From: Burkholderiales bacterium
GTDB taxonomy: Bacteria; Pseudomonadota; Gammaproteobacteria; Burkholderiales; JAEUOS01
Length of the DNA: 64,000 nt
NCBI GenBank assembly: GCA_947473125.1
Contig: CANJDH010000002.1
Coordinates: 1-64,000, forward strand
Direction: 5' to 3'
Below, piece after piece: positions 1 through 8,437 of the stretch (positions within the stretch are counted from its first letter, which is position 1; the number at the start of each line of letters is the position of its first letter). Under the pieces are notes generated by a model. That model was given only the letters and a program-made list of their open reading frames with translations, was not told the origin of the DNA and did not search any database. Both the position numbers and the translations under genes were made by a program.

Positions 1-102
1 AGTGCCGGCCCCTGCTTCCGGGTGCATGCCGGATTGGAAAACATTGATGACTTGATTGCGGATATGGGACGCGGGTTTGCAGCACTGCGACTTTATTCAT
101 AG
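1..102 (+). CDS. C-terminal end of a MetC-like PLP-dependent trans-sulfuration enzyme (partial)
   Basis: Frame 1 is open from the window edge to a TAG at 100-102 and encodes the last 33 residues of a protein. The segment FRVHAGLENIDDLIADM resembles the conserved C-terminus of cystathionine beta-lyase and related Cys/Met-metabolism PLP enzymes, where the end of the small domain reads roughly RLHIGLEDVDDLIADL. The catalytic lysine and PLP site lie outside the window, so beta-lyase cannot be separated from other family members. The family role is C-S bond cleavage or formation in methionine or cysteine metabolism in the cytoplasm. About 100 bases without a recognisable gene separate it from the acyltransferase. 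Confidence 0.7.
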   Translation, partial: SAGPCFRVHAGLENIDDLIADMGRGFAALRLYS

Positions 103-205
103 GGCAACCAGAGACCGACTGCCCCCCCAGCTGATATGCCTCGTCACACTAAGAGTGCAGGCGGACCACCCTTTTCCCAGCGACACTCCAACAGCAGAAC
201 GAGTG

Positions 206-2220
206 ATGCCACCCGACTACACGCCTGCGGCGCATCGACCCGAGATCGACGGGCTGCGCGCGATCGCGGTACTGGCCGTAGTGATATTCATGCGGCGCCA
301 AACTGGCTGCCCGGCGGTTTCCTCGGTGTTGACGTGTTCTTCGTGATCTCCGGATTCCTGATAACCCGCCTTATCTCGCAGGGGATGGCTGAAGGAAGCT
401 TTTCATTCGCTGATTTTTATGCGCGTCGCATCCGACGCATTTTCCCCGCTCTGATCCTGGTGCTCCTTGCCTGTTTCGGCTTTGGATGGGTGGGGCTGTT
501 CGCGAGTGAACTCGAGGCACTGGGCCGCCACATTGCCGCAGGCGCAGGCTTCGTCTCAAATTTCGTTCTGTGGAGTGAGGTGGGCTATTTCGATGCCGCC
601 GCCGAGACCAAGCCGCTGCTCCATTTGTGGTCACTGGCCCTCGAAGAGCAGTTCTACCTGGCATGGCCTCCGTTGCTTTGGCTGGCCGTCCGTGTGCGCA
701 TCAATCTGACCATTGCCAATGGCGTAGTCGCAGCCACATCGCTTGCCATCTGCGCCCTTCTGGTGATGCTAGATTCAGTCGGTGCGTTCTATTCGCCGCT
801 GGCGCGTATGTGGGAGCTGCAGCTCGGTGCTGCCTTGGCGCTTACTCCTGCCATGGCGCTTACTGATATGCACCCACACCGATTGCGATCGGAAGCCGCA
901 GCAATGGCCGGCCTGGCGCTGATCGCCGTGCCACTGCTTTGGGCAGGGCATGACAGCTCGATGCAGATCGTCCCGACGCTGGCAGCTGCCATTGGCACCG
1001 CACTGATCCTCGCCACCGGGCCAGAAACCCGCCTCCACAGGATGTTGCTGTCACATCGCGCAATGGTCGGCATCGGCCTCGTGAGCTACCCGCTCTACCT
1101 TTGGCATTGGCCAATGCTCGCCCTGGCACGCATCGTCGAAGGCGGTACCATTACCCCGGCCATCGCTGGCGCAGCAGTCAGTGCAAGCCTGGTCTGCGCC
1201 GTAATTACCTTCACGTTGGTAGAGCGTCCGATCCGCTCACCCCGCCACAGCACCGCGCAGCGCCGCTGCATTGCCCTCACGCTGGTTGCCGTGATGATCG
1301 GTGTCGGTATGGGCGGTTGGCTCACCGGCGAGCATCATGGCTGGCCCGATCGACTCGCCAACGCGGCCATCGCCAGGAACCAGGCGTTCGAGCGCCCGGG
1401 CTTGGCGCGTACCTCCGATGGATCGTGCGCCAGGCTTGCCATGCACATGCCAGCGACCAACGAGGTGTGTGTGACCAATTCGGCAAACCCCGAAGTACTG
1501 CTCCTGGGAGACAGCCACGCGATGGCGCTGTACGCGGGGATTCAGTCCGGTCGCATAACGCAGCCCACGTTGCTGTTGGGCGCACACGGCTGCCTGCCAT
1601 TCGAGCATTACTCCAGCATCGAGCCGCATGAACGCCTGGCCGAGAAAAATTGCCCGGGTGTCGCCCGTGCGGCGCTGGCCACGCTGGAGAAGCTGCCCTC
1701 GATCCACACCGTGTGGCTGGTCACGCGCGGTTCGCTTTATGTAACCGGTCGCGGATACGGCATAGAAGGCAACATCGGCATGCGCATCGTGCGGCCCGAT
1801 GGAAGCGCCGTGCCAAGCGCTGCGCAGGCATTTCTGGACGGATACACAGAGCTGGTGGCACGGCTGCTTGCCACGGGCAAGAAGGTCGTATTCATCACCG
1901 ACGTACCTGAACTCGGCGCTGACCCGCGCCTGTGCGTGGCAGCGCGACCACTGAGCATCACGTCCCGCGCTGCGCCAGAGTGCAACCTGCCACGAGCTAC
2001 CGTTGAGGCGCGCCAGCAATCCTATCGGGTCCTGGTAGACACTCTTGCGCGCGCGCAACCTGCATTGCAGGTATTCGACAGCCTCGCAACCTTTTGCGAC
2101 GCCACAACCTGCCGCGCCTTTAATGCGCGCGAATCCTACTATTGGGATGATGATCATCTTTCTGTGGCCGGCAGCACAAAACTACTCCGCGCCATCCTTG
2201 GTGAACCGACCATTCCGTGA
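206..2220 (+). CDS. OafA/YrhL-type acyltransferase with C-terminal SGNH domain, frameshifted near its start
   Basis: Membrane acyltransferase family 3 protein that would transfer acyl groups to cell-surface polysaccharide. The typical N-terminus (RPEIDGLRAIAVLAVVIF) is read in frame 2 from the ATG at 206. The continuation (HAAPNWLPGGFLGVDVFFVISGFLIT and onward) is read in frame 1. The two parts join exactly if one C is restored at about 289, turning ttc-atg into ttc-cat-g. The rest is intact: about ten hydrophobic segments, then a periplasmic SGNH hydrolase-like domain with the LLLGDSHAMAL serine motif and a terminal DDDHLS Asp/His motif. The stop overlaps the next gene's GTG. Either the gene is a recent pseudogene or the base is a sequence error; translation of the downstream frame alone would lose the first membrane helix. 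Confidence 0.85.
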
Positions 2221-2615
2221 ATCCGACAATCCTCATCAATGAAATTGACGCGCCACCCGAGCGCGTCTACACCTTCGCTTCCAATCCGGCCAACATGCCG
2301 CTGTGGGCCCCGGCCTTCGTCAAGTCCATCACCCGAGTGGACGGCGAATGGATCATCGATTCGAACATGGGGCCGGTGCGCGTTGCGTTCGCACCCGCCA
2401 ATCCGTTCGGCGTGCTCGACCACGTGGTCACGCTGCCGTCCGGCGAGATATTCAACAACCCGATGCGGGTGGTGCCGGCGGGTGCGGGCAGCCTGGTGAC
2501 TTTCACGCTGTTCCGGCAGCCAGGCATGAGCGATGCCGATTTCGCGCGTCATGGGGGCATGGTCAAAAGCGATCTGCAGGCCTTGAAGCACGCCCTGGAG
2601 ACGTTGCCGGGTTAA
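2217..2615 (+). CDS. SRPBCC-superfamily protein (polyketide cyclase/dehydrase-like)
   Basis: A 132-residue START/SRPBCC-like fold protein. It opens with the family pattern of an N-terminal beta strand followed by APPERVYTFASNPANMPLWAP and a strand-rich middle, and ends in a long amphipathic helix. Such proteins bind hydrophobic ligands; no specific ligand can be inferred. The start is a GTG at 2217 overlapping the acyltransferase stop (GTGA), so the two are probably translationally coupled. The 3' end overlaps the convergent MarR gene by four bases. Confidence 0.75.
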   Translation: MNPTILINEIDAPPERVYTFASNPANMPLWAPAFVKSITRVDGEWIIDSNMGPVRVAFAPANPFGVLDHVVTLPSGEIFNNPMRVVPAGAGSLVTFTLFRQPGMSDADFARHGGMVKSDLQALKHALETLPG

Positions 2616-3109
2616 CCGGTCAATTGCGTCGTCGCCACCGCCACCAACCAGCGCCGCACGTGGCGCGCGGTTTGAGGGTCCATGCCGGCGAGCAGGCGAT
2701 CTTCGACCAGGTCGGCGTAACGTTTGCCCAACTTGAGGCGCGCGCGCCCGGCCGCGGTGAGCGCCACGCGCAGCACGCGGCCGTGGGTTTCGTGCGCATC
2801 GCGCGCCACCAGCGCATCGCGCTCCAGGCGGCGCACCACCAGGTTGATGGTTTGCGGGGTCAACTGGCCCAGGCGCGCAAGTTGTGCCCCGGAAATGCCT
2901 GGGTAAGCGTCAAGCAGGTTGAGCACCAGGAACTGCGGCGACGTGAGGCCCGCCTCGGCCAGCGCGGTGTCGAGCGCGGCACGCACGGCGCCATGCGCCT
3001 GGCGCAGCAGGTAGGCGACGTGGCCCGCCTCGCCGCGCTTGCCTTGGCCTGCGGCGGGCAAGGTTTGGCGTGGCGCGAGCGCTGGTCGGGCCGGTTGTTT
3101 TCGGGGCAT
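2612..3109 (-). CDS. MarR-family transcriptional regulator
   Basis: A 165-residue winged-helix repressor. A low-complexity basic N-terminus is followed by the dimerisation helix (HVAYLLRQAHGAVRAALD), the recognition helix-turn-helix region (ISGAQLARLGQLTPQTINLVVRRLER) and the wing (DAHETHGRVLRVALTAAGR). MarR proteins are usually released from DNA by phenolic or other small ligands. The gene is divergent from a SnoaL-like/NAD(P)-binding operon, with a strongly symmetric palindrome centred near 3136 between them, so control of both directions is likely. Confidence 0.9.
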   Translation of the reverse strand: MPRKQPARPALAPRQTLPAAGQGKRGEAGHVAYLLRQAHGAVRAALDTALAEAGLTSPQFLVLNLLDAYPGISGAQLARLGQLTPQTINLVVRRLERDALVARDAHETHGRVLRVALTAAGRARLKLGKRYADLVEDRLLAGMDPQTARHVRRWLVAVATTQLTG

Positions 3110-3118
3110 GCGCCATAT

Positions 3119-3153
3119 TATCAGTGTGTTGACAATATATCAATGCACTGATA
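3119..3153. promoter_or_regulatory. Symmetric palindromic operator, probably for the adjacent MarR protein
   Basis: TATCAGTG at 3119-3126 is perfectly repeated in reverse complement at 3146-3153 (CACTGATA). Nested inside, TTGA (3129-3132) pairs with TCAA (3140-3143) about the same centre. The right half (3138-3153, TATCAATGCACTGATA) is also nearly palindromic by itself, and the left half looks like a weaker copy. The element sits between divergent start codons at 3109 and 3187, the usual place for a MarR operator. Confidence 0.75.
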
Positions 3154-3186
3154 CATTGAAGTGGCCATCCCGCCACTGGAACCGCC

Positions 3187-3603
3187 ATGCTGCAACTGAC
3201 CCCCGCCAACGCCGAGATCCTGCTGCGCCATGTCAAGGCCGAGACCGCCTTCGACATGGAAGGCACGCTGGCCACGCTCACCGAAGACTGCCTGTTCGAA
3301 GACATGCCGAGCGGCCGGAGCCATCGCGGCCGCGAGGCGGTGCGCCGCTACTACCAGGAGTGGTGGGACGCGTTCGGCAACACGCCCTCGCAGAGCAAGC
3401 GCCATGCGGCGGCGGCCGACATGCTGATCGTCGAGACGCGCTTTGTCGGCACCCATCGCGGCCCGTGGCGCGGCGTGCCGGCCAGCGGCAAGGCGATCGA
3501 CCTGCCGGTGGCTATCTTCATCGGCTTTCGCGACAACCTGATGTCGGGCGAGCGCTTTTACTACGACAGCGCCACCCTGCTGGCGCAAATCGGCGCGCGC
3601 TGA
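3187..3603 (+). CDS. SnoaL-like / NTF2-fold protein
   Basis: A 138-residue protein with the nuclear-transport-factor-2-like fold: N-terminal helix ending in FDMEGTLATLTEDCLFEDMP, then GREAVRRYYQEWWDAFG and a strand-rich C-terminal half. Family members include polyketide cyclases, ketosteroid isomerases and many uncharacterised proteins, so no reaction can be assigned. It is the first gene of an operon divergent from marR and lies one base upstream of the next gene, so it is probably MarR-controlled. Confidence 0.75.
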   Translation: MLQLTPANAEILLRHVKAETAFDMEGTLATLTEDCLFEDMPSGRSHRGREAVRRYYQEWWDAFGNTPSQSKRHAAAADMLIVETRFVGTHRGPWRGVPASGKAIDLPVAIFIGFRDNLMSGERFYYDSATLLAQIGAR

Positions 3604-3604
3604 C

Positions 3605-4411
3605 ATGCGCGTCGCCGTCCTCGGCGCCTCCGGTGTGGCCGGGCGCCAGTTCGTGCCTCTGGCACAGGCACGCGGTTTTAATGTGCTCACGCAGCGCGTC
3701 GACCTGTTCGACCTCGAAACACTTACCGCACACCTTTCGGGTTGCGACGCCGTCGTCAATCTGGTGACATCGATCCCCAAGGCCGGCGGGCGCGGCGATT
3801 GGGCGGTGAATGACCGGGTGCGCCGTGAAGGCACGGGCGTACTGCTCGCAGCTGCTGCCGCCGCAACCGTGGGCCTGGTGGTGCAACAAAGCGTGGCGAT
3901 GCTCCATTGCGTCAGCGACGCCGTGCCGCAAACCGAAGACGACCCGGTCGCGGGCGCCGGCGCCATCGCTTCGGCGTTTGACATGGAAACCTTGTGCCGC
4001 GCCAGCCTGCTCGATGTGCGCCTTGTGCGCGGCGGGCTGTTTTACGGCCCGGGCCCCGGTCGCGAAGAGCAGTGGCAACGCGAAGTGCGTGATCCGGCAT
4101 TCCGAATTCCCGGTGACGGCACGGCCTGGTGGTCGCCCGTGCATGTGGCCGATTACGCGTCGGCCGTGCTGGCCGTGCTGGAGCACGGCGCGGTGCGTAG
4201 CGCCTACATCGCCGCCGAAGACGTGCCCTTGCAGTTGCATGAGCTCTACGGGCTGCTTGCGACGGATGCGGGCGTGCCTCCCCTGCAAACGGGCGGCGTC
4301 GAGCGCATGCGTTCGTTCCGCGCGTCCAATGCGCGCCTGCGCGGCCTGGGCTGGGCGCCGGCCTTTCACCGGGCGTGGCGCACAATGAATGCCCCACCTG
4401 CGGCTCTCTGA
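3605..4411 (+). CDS. NAD(P)-dependent epimerase/dehydratase-family protein
   Basis: A 268-residue Rossmann-fold protein of the atypical/extended SDR class. The dinucleotide-binding motif GASGVAG is at residues 8-14, followed by CDAVVNLVTSIP at the end of the fourth strand, and a middle region typical of NmrA/epimerase-like proteins (LVRGGLFYGPGPGREE). No canonical YxxxK catalytic pair is obvious, so it may bind NAD(P)H or act as a reductase on an unknown substrate. It is co-directional with the SnoaL-like gene. The neighbouring ModA-like gene starts just after its stop. Confidence 0.75.
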   Translation: MRVAVLGASGVAGRQFVPLAQARGFNVLTQRVDLFDLETLTAHLSGCDAVVNLVTSIPKAGGRGDWAVNDRVRREGTGVLLAAAAAATVGLVVQQSVAMLHCVSDAVPQTEDDPVAGAGAIASAFDMETLCRASLLDVRLVRGGLFYGPGPGREEQWQREVRDPAFRIPGDGTAWWSPVHVADYASAVLAVLEHGAVRSAYIAAEDVPLQLHELYGLLATDAGVPPLQTGGVERMRSFRASNARLRGLGWAPAFHRAWRTMNAPPAAL

Positions 4412-4422
4412 ATCGGATTTGG

Positions 4423-5190
4423 ATGAATCATCGTCTCGCCGCCGCCACAGCGCGCCTCGGCCTCACCTGCCTGCTAATGTTGAACTGCACCGCACAGGCG
4501 GGCGAACTCACCGTGCTCAGCGGCAACGGTGCACGCGCCGCGGTCACCGAGCTGGCAGCACAATTCGAGCGCGCCAGCGGGCACAAGGTCACAGTTCACT
4601 TCGACGTCAACCCCGATGTCAAACGCAAAGTCGAAGCCGGCGCTGCCTTTGATGTATTGGTGCTCAACCCCCCGGTGCTCGACGAGCTGATCAGACAAGG
4701 CCATGTGCTGCCCGTCACGCGCGCCATGATCGGGCGCGCCGGCATCGGCGCCGCGGTGCGTGCCGGTACGCCACTGCCCGATATTTCTACAGTCGAGGCC
4801 TTCCGCCGCACGCTGCTCGGGGTCAGGTCGGTGGCCTACCCCGGTGAGGGCGCCAGCGGCAAATATTTCGTCAGCGTGGTCGAGCGCCTCGGCATCACCG
4901 ACCAAATGCGAACAACCATGCGGCCGATGCCGGCTGAATACAACGTCGAGGTCGTAGCGCGCGGCGAGGTCGATCTGGTCGTGGTGGTGGCTTCGCGCGT
5001 CGCCGGCGTGGCCGGCGTTACCCTGATCGGTCCGATTCCGCAGGAACTGCCGACCTGGATCGGTTTTGCCGCCGGCGTCGGCAGCCGGGCCAACGCGCCC
5101 GATGCTGCGCGTGCACTGGTGCGGTTTCTCACGGCACCGGCAGCGGCGCCGGTGTTGCGTTCGCTGGGAGTGGAACCGTTTGTCGAGTGA
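4423..5190 (+). CDS. ModA-like periplasmic substrate-binding protein (orphan)
   Basis: A 255-residue extracellular solute-binding protein. The chosen ATG at 4423 gives a signal peptide (MNHRLAAATARLGLTCLL, cleavage near AQAGE). The mature part has the ModA-like pattern: LTVLSGNGARAAVTELAAQFE, an FDVLVLNPP loop, and YPGEGASGKYF followed by a lobe-2 PMPAEYNVEVVARGEVDLVV segment. The family binds molybdate or other oxyanions and small ligands. No ModB/ModC partner lies nearby, and canonical ModA anion ligands are not clear, so molybdate binding is not claimed. It belongs to the operon driven from the MarR operator. Confidence 0.75.
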   Translation: MNHRLAAATARLGLTCLLMLNCTAQAGELTVLSGNGARAAVTELAAQFERASGHKVTVHFDVNPDVKRKVEAGAAFDVLVLNPPVLDELIRQGHVLPVTRAMIGRAGIGAAVRAGTPLPDISTVEAFRRTLLGVRSVAYPGEGASGKYFVSVVERLGITDQMRTTMRPMPAEYNVEVVARGEVDLVVVVASRVAGVAGVTLIGPIPQELPTWIGFAAGVGSRANAPDAARALVRFLTAPAAAPVLRSLGVEPFVE

Positions 5191-5515
5191 AGAACAGGCG
5201 CAAAGCGGCGACAGCCCGTGCCGGCAATGCGGCGCTTGCTGCGCGGCATTTCGCGTGTCGTTTTACTGGTCCGAGGCCGGTACTTTGCCGGCTGCGAAAA
5301 CCGAGCGCCTGGGCCCCCTGATGGCTTGCATGGCCGGCACCAACAGTGCCACGCCGCACTGTACAGCCCTGACGGGAGTGGTGGGGCAACAGGTGCAGTG
5401 CATCGTGTACGACCAGCGCCCTTCCCCGTGCCGCGAAGTCGAGCCCGGGGACGACAAATGTATCCGCGCACGCGCGCGCCACGGCCTGGCGCCGCTCGCC
5501 GTTGCGACTACTTAG
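5180..5515 (+). CDS. YkgJ-family cysteine-cluster protein
   Basis: About 111 residues from a TTG at 5180 that overlaps the end of the ModA-like gene; upstream in-frame starts would lie inside that gene and give basic, non-homologous sequence. The family signature CRQCGACC near the N-terminus, later Cys residues (MACMAGT, PHCTAL, VQCIVYDQRPSPCREV) and a terminal Cys suggest a zinc- or iron-cluster-binding protein (UPF0153/YkgJ). Function is unknown. The start codon is the least certain part. The end overlaps the convergent cupin gene. Confidence 0.65.
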   Translation: MSSEEQAQSGDSPCRQCGACCAAFRVSFYWSEAGTLPAAKTERLGPLMACMAGTNSATPHCTALTGVVGQQVQCIVYDQRPSPCREVEPGDDKCIRARARHGLAPLAVATT

Positions 5516-6087
5516 GCCTCCTGCCCGGCATCAAACCTGAAGCCGGCCTGCTTGAAATGCCCGAGTGCGCCGGGCGCCGCCGATTCGATCTTCTCGGCGG
5601 CATGGGCCGAAAAGGCAATGTCGGTCATGTCGTGCACGCCACCGGTGATCAGCACCTGCAGTATGCCTTCACTATCGCCGACATTGCGAAACGCGCGGCA
5701 CACGCCGGGCGGCACCGAAATGGTGTCGAATTGTTCAAGCACCAGACGGTTCTCGCCGTTGTCGTTCCAGGTGATTTCGAACACGCCGGCAAGTACCGTA
5801 AACGTTTCAAAGGTGGCACGGTGCGAATGCAACCCCGGCCCCTGGCCCGGCGGGCATACCGCCAGGGTCATGGTCATGCCGGCGGCGCCGGTAATCGGGG
5901 CGGCGCTGTTGATCGGGGTCTTGGCGCTGCCGTCGAGCCCAATCACCGACAGTAGCTGGCGCGCGTAAACCACGTCGCGCGCTGCCTGGGGCACGGCATC
6001 ACCCTGCTGGATCGCCAGCGGTTTGAGGCGCTTGAAGCGCGCCACGCGATGTTCCATGGCGTCCTGGGAAATGTGCAGTGTCTTCAT
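5512..6087 (-). CDS. Cupin-domain protein
   Basis: A 191-residue protein with a single conserved beta-barrel. The first cupin motif is PGQGPGLHSHRATFETFTVLAG, containing two His and one Glu as metal ligands, and the second region is FDTISVPPGVCRAFRNVG, in which the usual His is replaced. The latter may mean altered metal binding. Function is unknown; relatives are often small-molecule dioxygenases or isomerases. The ATG at 6087 is preferred; an in-frame ATG at 6117 would add ten residues. It is transcribed divergently from the ABC-transporter binding-protein gene. Confidence 0.75.
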   Translation of the reverse strand: MKTLHISQDAMEHRVARFKRLKPLAIQQGDAVPQAARDVVYARQLLSVIGLDGSAKTPINSAAPITGAAGMTMTLAVCPPGQGPGLHSHRATFETFTVLAGVFEITWNDNGENRLVLEQFDTISVPPGVCRAFRNVGDSEGILQVLITGGVHDMTDIAFSAHAAEKIESAAPGALGHFKQAGFRFDAGQEA

Positions 6088-6213
6088 GGCGCAGGCTCGA
6101 CAATTGGGGAGGCGCAATTATGCCTCTGCGGCCGAATTTCCCGAACCGGCGAAAAACTGATAACTTAGCCACCCGTAGCGCACCACCCGACACCACAACC
6201 AGATCCGGAGACC

Positions 6214-7470
6214 ATGATGGCCAACCACACCGATTCGCCGAGCGGGCACGACATGCGCCGCCGCAACCTCGTCAAGGCGGTTGGCGCCGGCGCCGCCCTC
6301 GCCGGCTTCCCTGCCATCGTGCGGGCGCAGTCGACCAAATTGAAAGTGGGCGTGATCCTGCCGCGCTCCGGTGTGCAGGGCTTGATCGGCCAGTCCTGCC
6401 AGATCGGTGCCGATATCGCACCAGCGTTGATCAAGGACATGCTCGGCGTCGACATCGAGCTCATGAATGCCGACTGGGAAACCAACGTCGACGTGGCGCG
6501 CACCCGCGCGGAGCGCCTGATCCAGGAAGGTGCGCACGTGCTGGTCGGCCCGTTTGATTCGGGTGCCGCGTCGGCGATCGCCCAGGTGGCCGAGCAGAAA
6601 GGCGTGCCCTTCGTCATCAACATTGCCGCCGCGCCGCCGATCACCGAGCAGGGCTACAAGTTCGTGTTCCGCAATTTCCCGACTGCCATCGACCTCACCG
6701 TCAATGGCCTGGCGCTGATCGGCGACCTGTTCCGCGCCACCAACGTGGCGCCGCGCAGCGCCGTATTCATGCACGTCAACGACACCTTCGGCCAGGCGAT
6801 GAACCGCGGCATCGGCGCGACGCTGCCGCGCCTGACGCAGCTGCCGTTCAAGATCGTCGACACGATTTCGTATGACCCGGCCGCCAAGGACCTGTCGGTC
6901 GAAGTCTCCAAGGCGAAGGCCTCGAAAGCCGACTTCCTGCTGCTGGTGTGCCGCCTCAACGACGCCATCATCCTGCGCCGCGAGATCGTCAAGCAGCGCT
7001 GGAACATCATGGGCATGATCAGCCCCGGCTCCCCGGGCATTTATGAAGACCAGTTCCAGAAAGCGCTCGGCAAGCTCTCCGAGAACTGCATCTCCAACAA
7101 CCCCTGGTACAACCCCAAGACGGCGATGACCGCCGCCGTGATCAAGCAGATGGCCAAACAGTTCCCCAAAGAAAAGCTGCACAGCCACGGCGCCAACGTG
7201 AGCTACACGTTCGAGTCGATCCTGATCGCAGCCGATGCCTTCAAGCGGGCCAGGACCACCAACCCGAAAGAACTGGCCGATGCGATTCGCCAGACCAACC
7301 TGACCGACCGTGTCAGCCTCGGCGGGCCGATCAAGTTCAACGCCAAGGGTCAGGTCGAAGGCAACCTCTCGGCGGCGCTGATCAACAAGGACGGACGTCC
7401 GCAGGTGATGCTGCCGGCCAGCGCGGCAGAGACCAAGCCGGTGTTCCCGTGGCCGGACTACAAGGCCTGA
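6214..7470 (+). CDS. Branched-chain-amino-acid-type ABC transporter substrate-binding protein
   Basis: A 418-residue type I periplasmic-binding protein of the LivJ class. A twin-arginine-like leader (MRRRNLVKAVGAGAALAGF) ends in PAIVRAQ; the mature part starts with KLKVGVILPRSGVQGLIGQS and shows the two-lobe pattern with AHVLVGPFDSGAASAIAQVAE. Clusters next to catabolic genes often use such proteins for aromatic or other carboxylates instead of leucine, so the ligand is open. ATG codons at 6214 and 6217 are both possible. It is followed by a terminator-like hairpin and then the matching permease and ATPase genes. Confidence 0.85.
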   Translation: MMANHTDSPSGHDMRRRNLVKAVGAGAALAGFPAIVRAQSTKLKVGVILPRSGVQGLIGQSCQIGADIAPALIKDMLGVDIELMNADWETNVDVARTRAERLIQEGAHVLVGPFDSGAASAIAQVAEQKGVPFVINIAAAPPITEQGYKFVFRNFPTAIDLTVNGLALIGDLFRATNVAPRSAVFMHVNDTFGQAMNRGIGATLPRLTQLPFKIVDTISYDPAAKDLSVEVSKAKASKADFLLLVCRLNDAIILRREIVKQRWNIMGMISPGSPGIYEDQFQKALGKLSENCISNNPWYNPKTAMTAAVIKQMAKQFPKEKLHSHGANVSYTFESILIAADAFKRARTTNPKELADAIRQTNLTDRVSLGGPIKFNAKGQVEGNLSAALINKDGRPQVMLPASAAETKPVFPWPDYKA

Positions 7471-7512
7471 TGCGGCGACTCCGTCAGACAGCAGCGCACA
7501 TCACGAGGCAGA

Positions 7513-7540
7513 CGGGCCGGCTCCACCGGCCCGTTTTTTT
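7513..7540 (+). terminator. Rho-independent terminator/attenuator inside the liv-type operon
   Basis: CGGGCCGG at 7513-7520 pairs perfectly with CCGGCCCG at 7526-7533 across a five-base loop and is followed by seven T residues. It lies between the substrate-binding gene and the first permease gene, so it probably lets the binding protein be made in excess over the membrane components. Confidence 0.85.
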
Positions 7541-7567
7541 GCGTGGCGCACCGCCGAACGCTGCGCC

Positions 7568-8437
7568 ATGACCTGGGACCTGGTCGCCAACGTGTTGATC
7601 GCCGGCCTGCTCACCGGCATGGTGTATGGGCTGATGGCGCTCGGGTTGTCGGTGATCTTCGGTGTGGTGCGTGTGGTCAACTTTGCCCACGGCGAAATGA
7701 TGACCATCGCCATGTATGCTGCCGTGATCCTGTTTGTCGGCTTCAGGCTCGACCCGTTTCTGGCGGTGTTGCCGGTGGCGGCGGCCTTCTTCGTGTTCGG
7801 TTACTGGCTGCAAAAGGGCTTGATCAACCCGTTCATCACACGCCCGGAGCATTCTCAGTTCATGCTGCTGGTGGCGGTGGCGATCATCATGGTCAACGTA
7901 CTGCTCATGGTGTTTGGCCCGGATGCGCGCAACCTGCAGGTCGACTACCAGCTCGAATCGTTCGAGATCGGGCGCCTGCTGGTCGACAAGGCGCGGGTCT
8001 ACGCCGCTGGCGTGGCGCTGCTTACCGCCGGCGCGCTGTTCGGCTTTTTCCGTTTCACGCTGACCGGCAAGGCGATCCGCGCCTGCGCCGACAACCATCT
8101 GGGTGCGCTGGTGGTGGGCCTGAACGTCAAGCACCTTTACGCCCTGACCTTTGGCATCGGCTCGGCGTGCGTGGCTGTGGCCGGCTGCATGATGGTGTTG
8201 CTGGTCGACGTCACGCCCAATCTGGGCCCCGCCTACACCCTGCTCGCCTTCATCACGGTGATCGTGGGCGGCATGGGTTCGATGCCCGGCGCGATTGTCG
8301 GCGGCATCCTGATCGGCATGTCGGAAGCTCTGGCGGGGTTGCTGATTTCGCCGTCGGCCAAGAGCATGTTCAGCTTCGGCCTGTTGATCCTGGTGCTGTT
8401 GCTGCGGCCGCAAGGCTTGTTGGGGAAAAAGCCGTGA
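7568..8437 (+). CDS. Branched-chain-amino-acid-type ABC transporter permease (LivH family)
   Basis: A 289-residue membrane protein with about eight hydrophobic helices and the LivH signature GLMALGLSVIFGVVRVVNFAHGE near the N-terminus. The EAA-like cytoplasmic loop is represented by the GLNVKHLYALTFGIGSACVAVAG region. It pairs with the LivM-type subunit to form the membrane channel for the binding protein encoded upstream. Its stop overlaps the GTG start of the next gene. Confidence 0.9.
   Translation: MTWDLVANVLIAGLLTGMVYGLMALGLSVIFGVVRVVNFAHGEMMTIAMYAAVILFVGFRLDPFLAVLPVAAAFFVFGYWLQKGLINPFITRPEHSQFMLLVAVAIIMVNVLLMVFGPDARNLQVDYQLESFEIGRLLVDKARVYAAGVALLTAGALFGFFRFTLTGKAIRACADNHLGALVVGLNVKHLYALTFGIGSACVAVAGCMMVLLVDVTPNLGPAYTLLAFITVIVGGMGSMPGAIVGGILIGMSEALAGLLISPSAKSMFSFGLLILVLLLRPQGLLGKKP

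Noticed and set aside
2303-3151. Long plus-strand open frame across the SRPBCC and marR genes
   Set aside because: It overlaps two well-supported family proteins in other frames and encodes Arg/His-rich sequence with no family pattern, as expected for a shadow frame in high-GC DNA.
7543-8433. Open frame running upstream from the LivM-type permease through the LivH gene
   Set aside because: The upstream part is a shadow of the LivH-type permease; family similarity starts only at the GTG at 8434.
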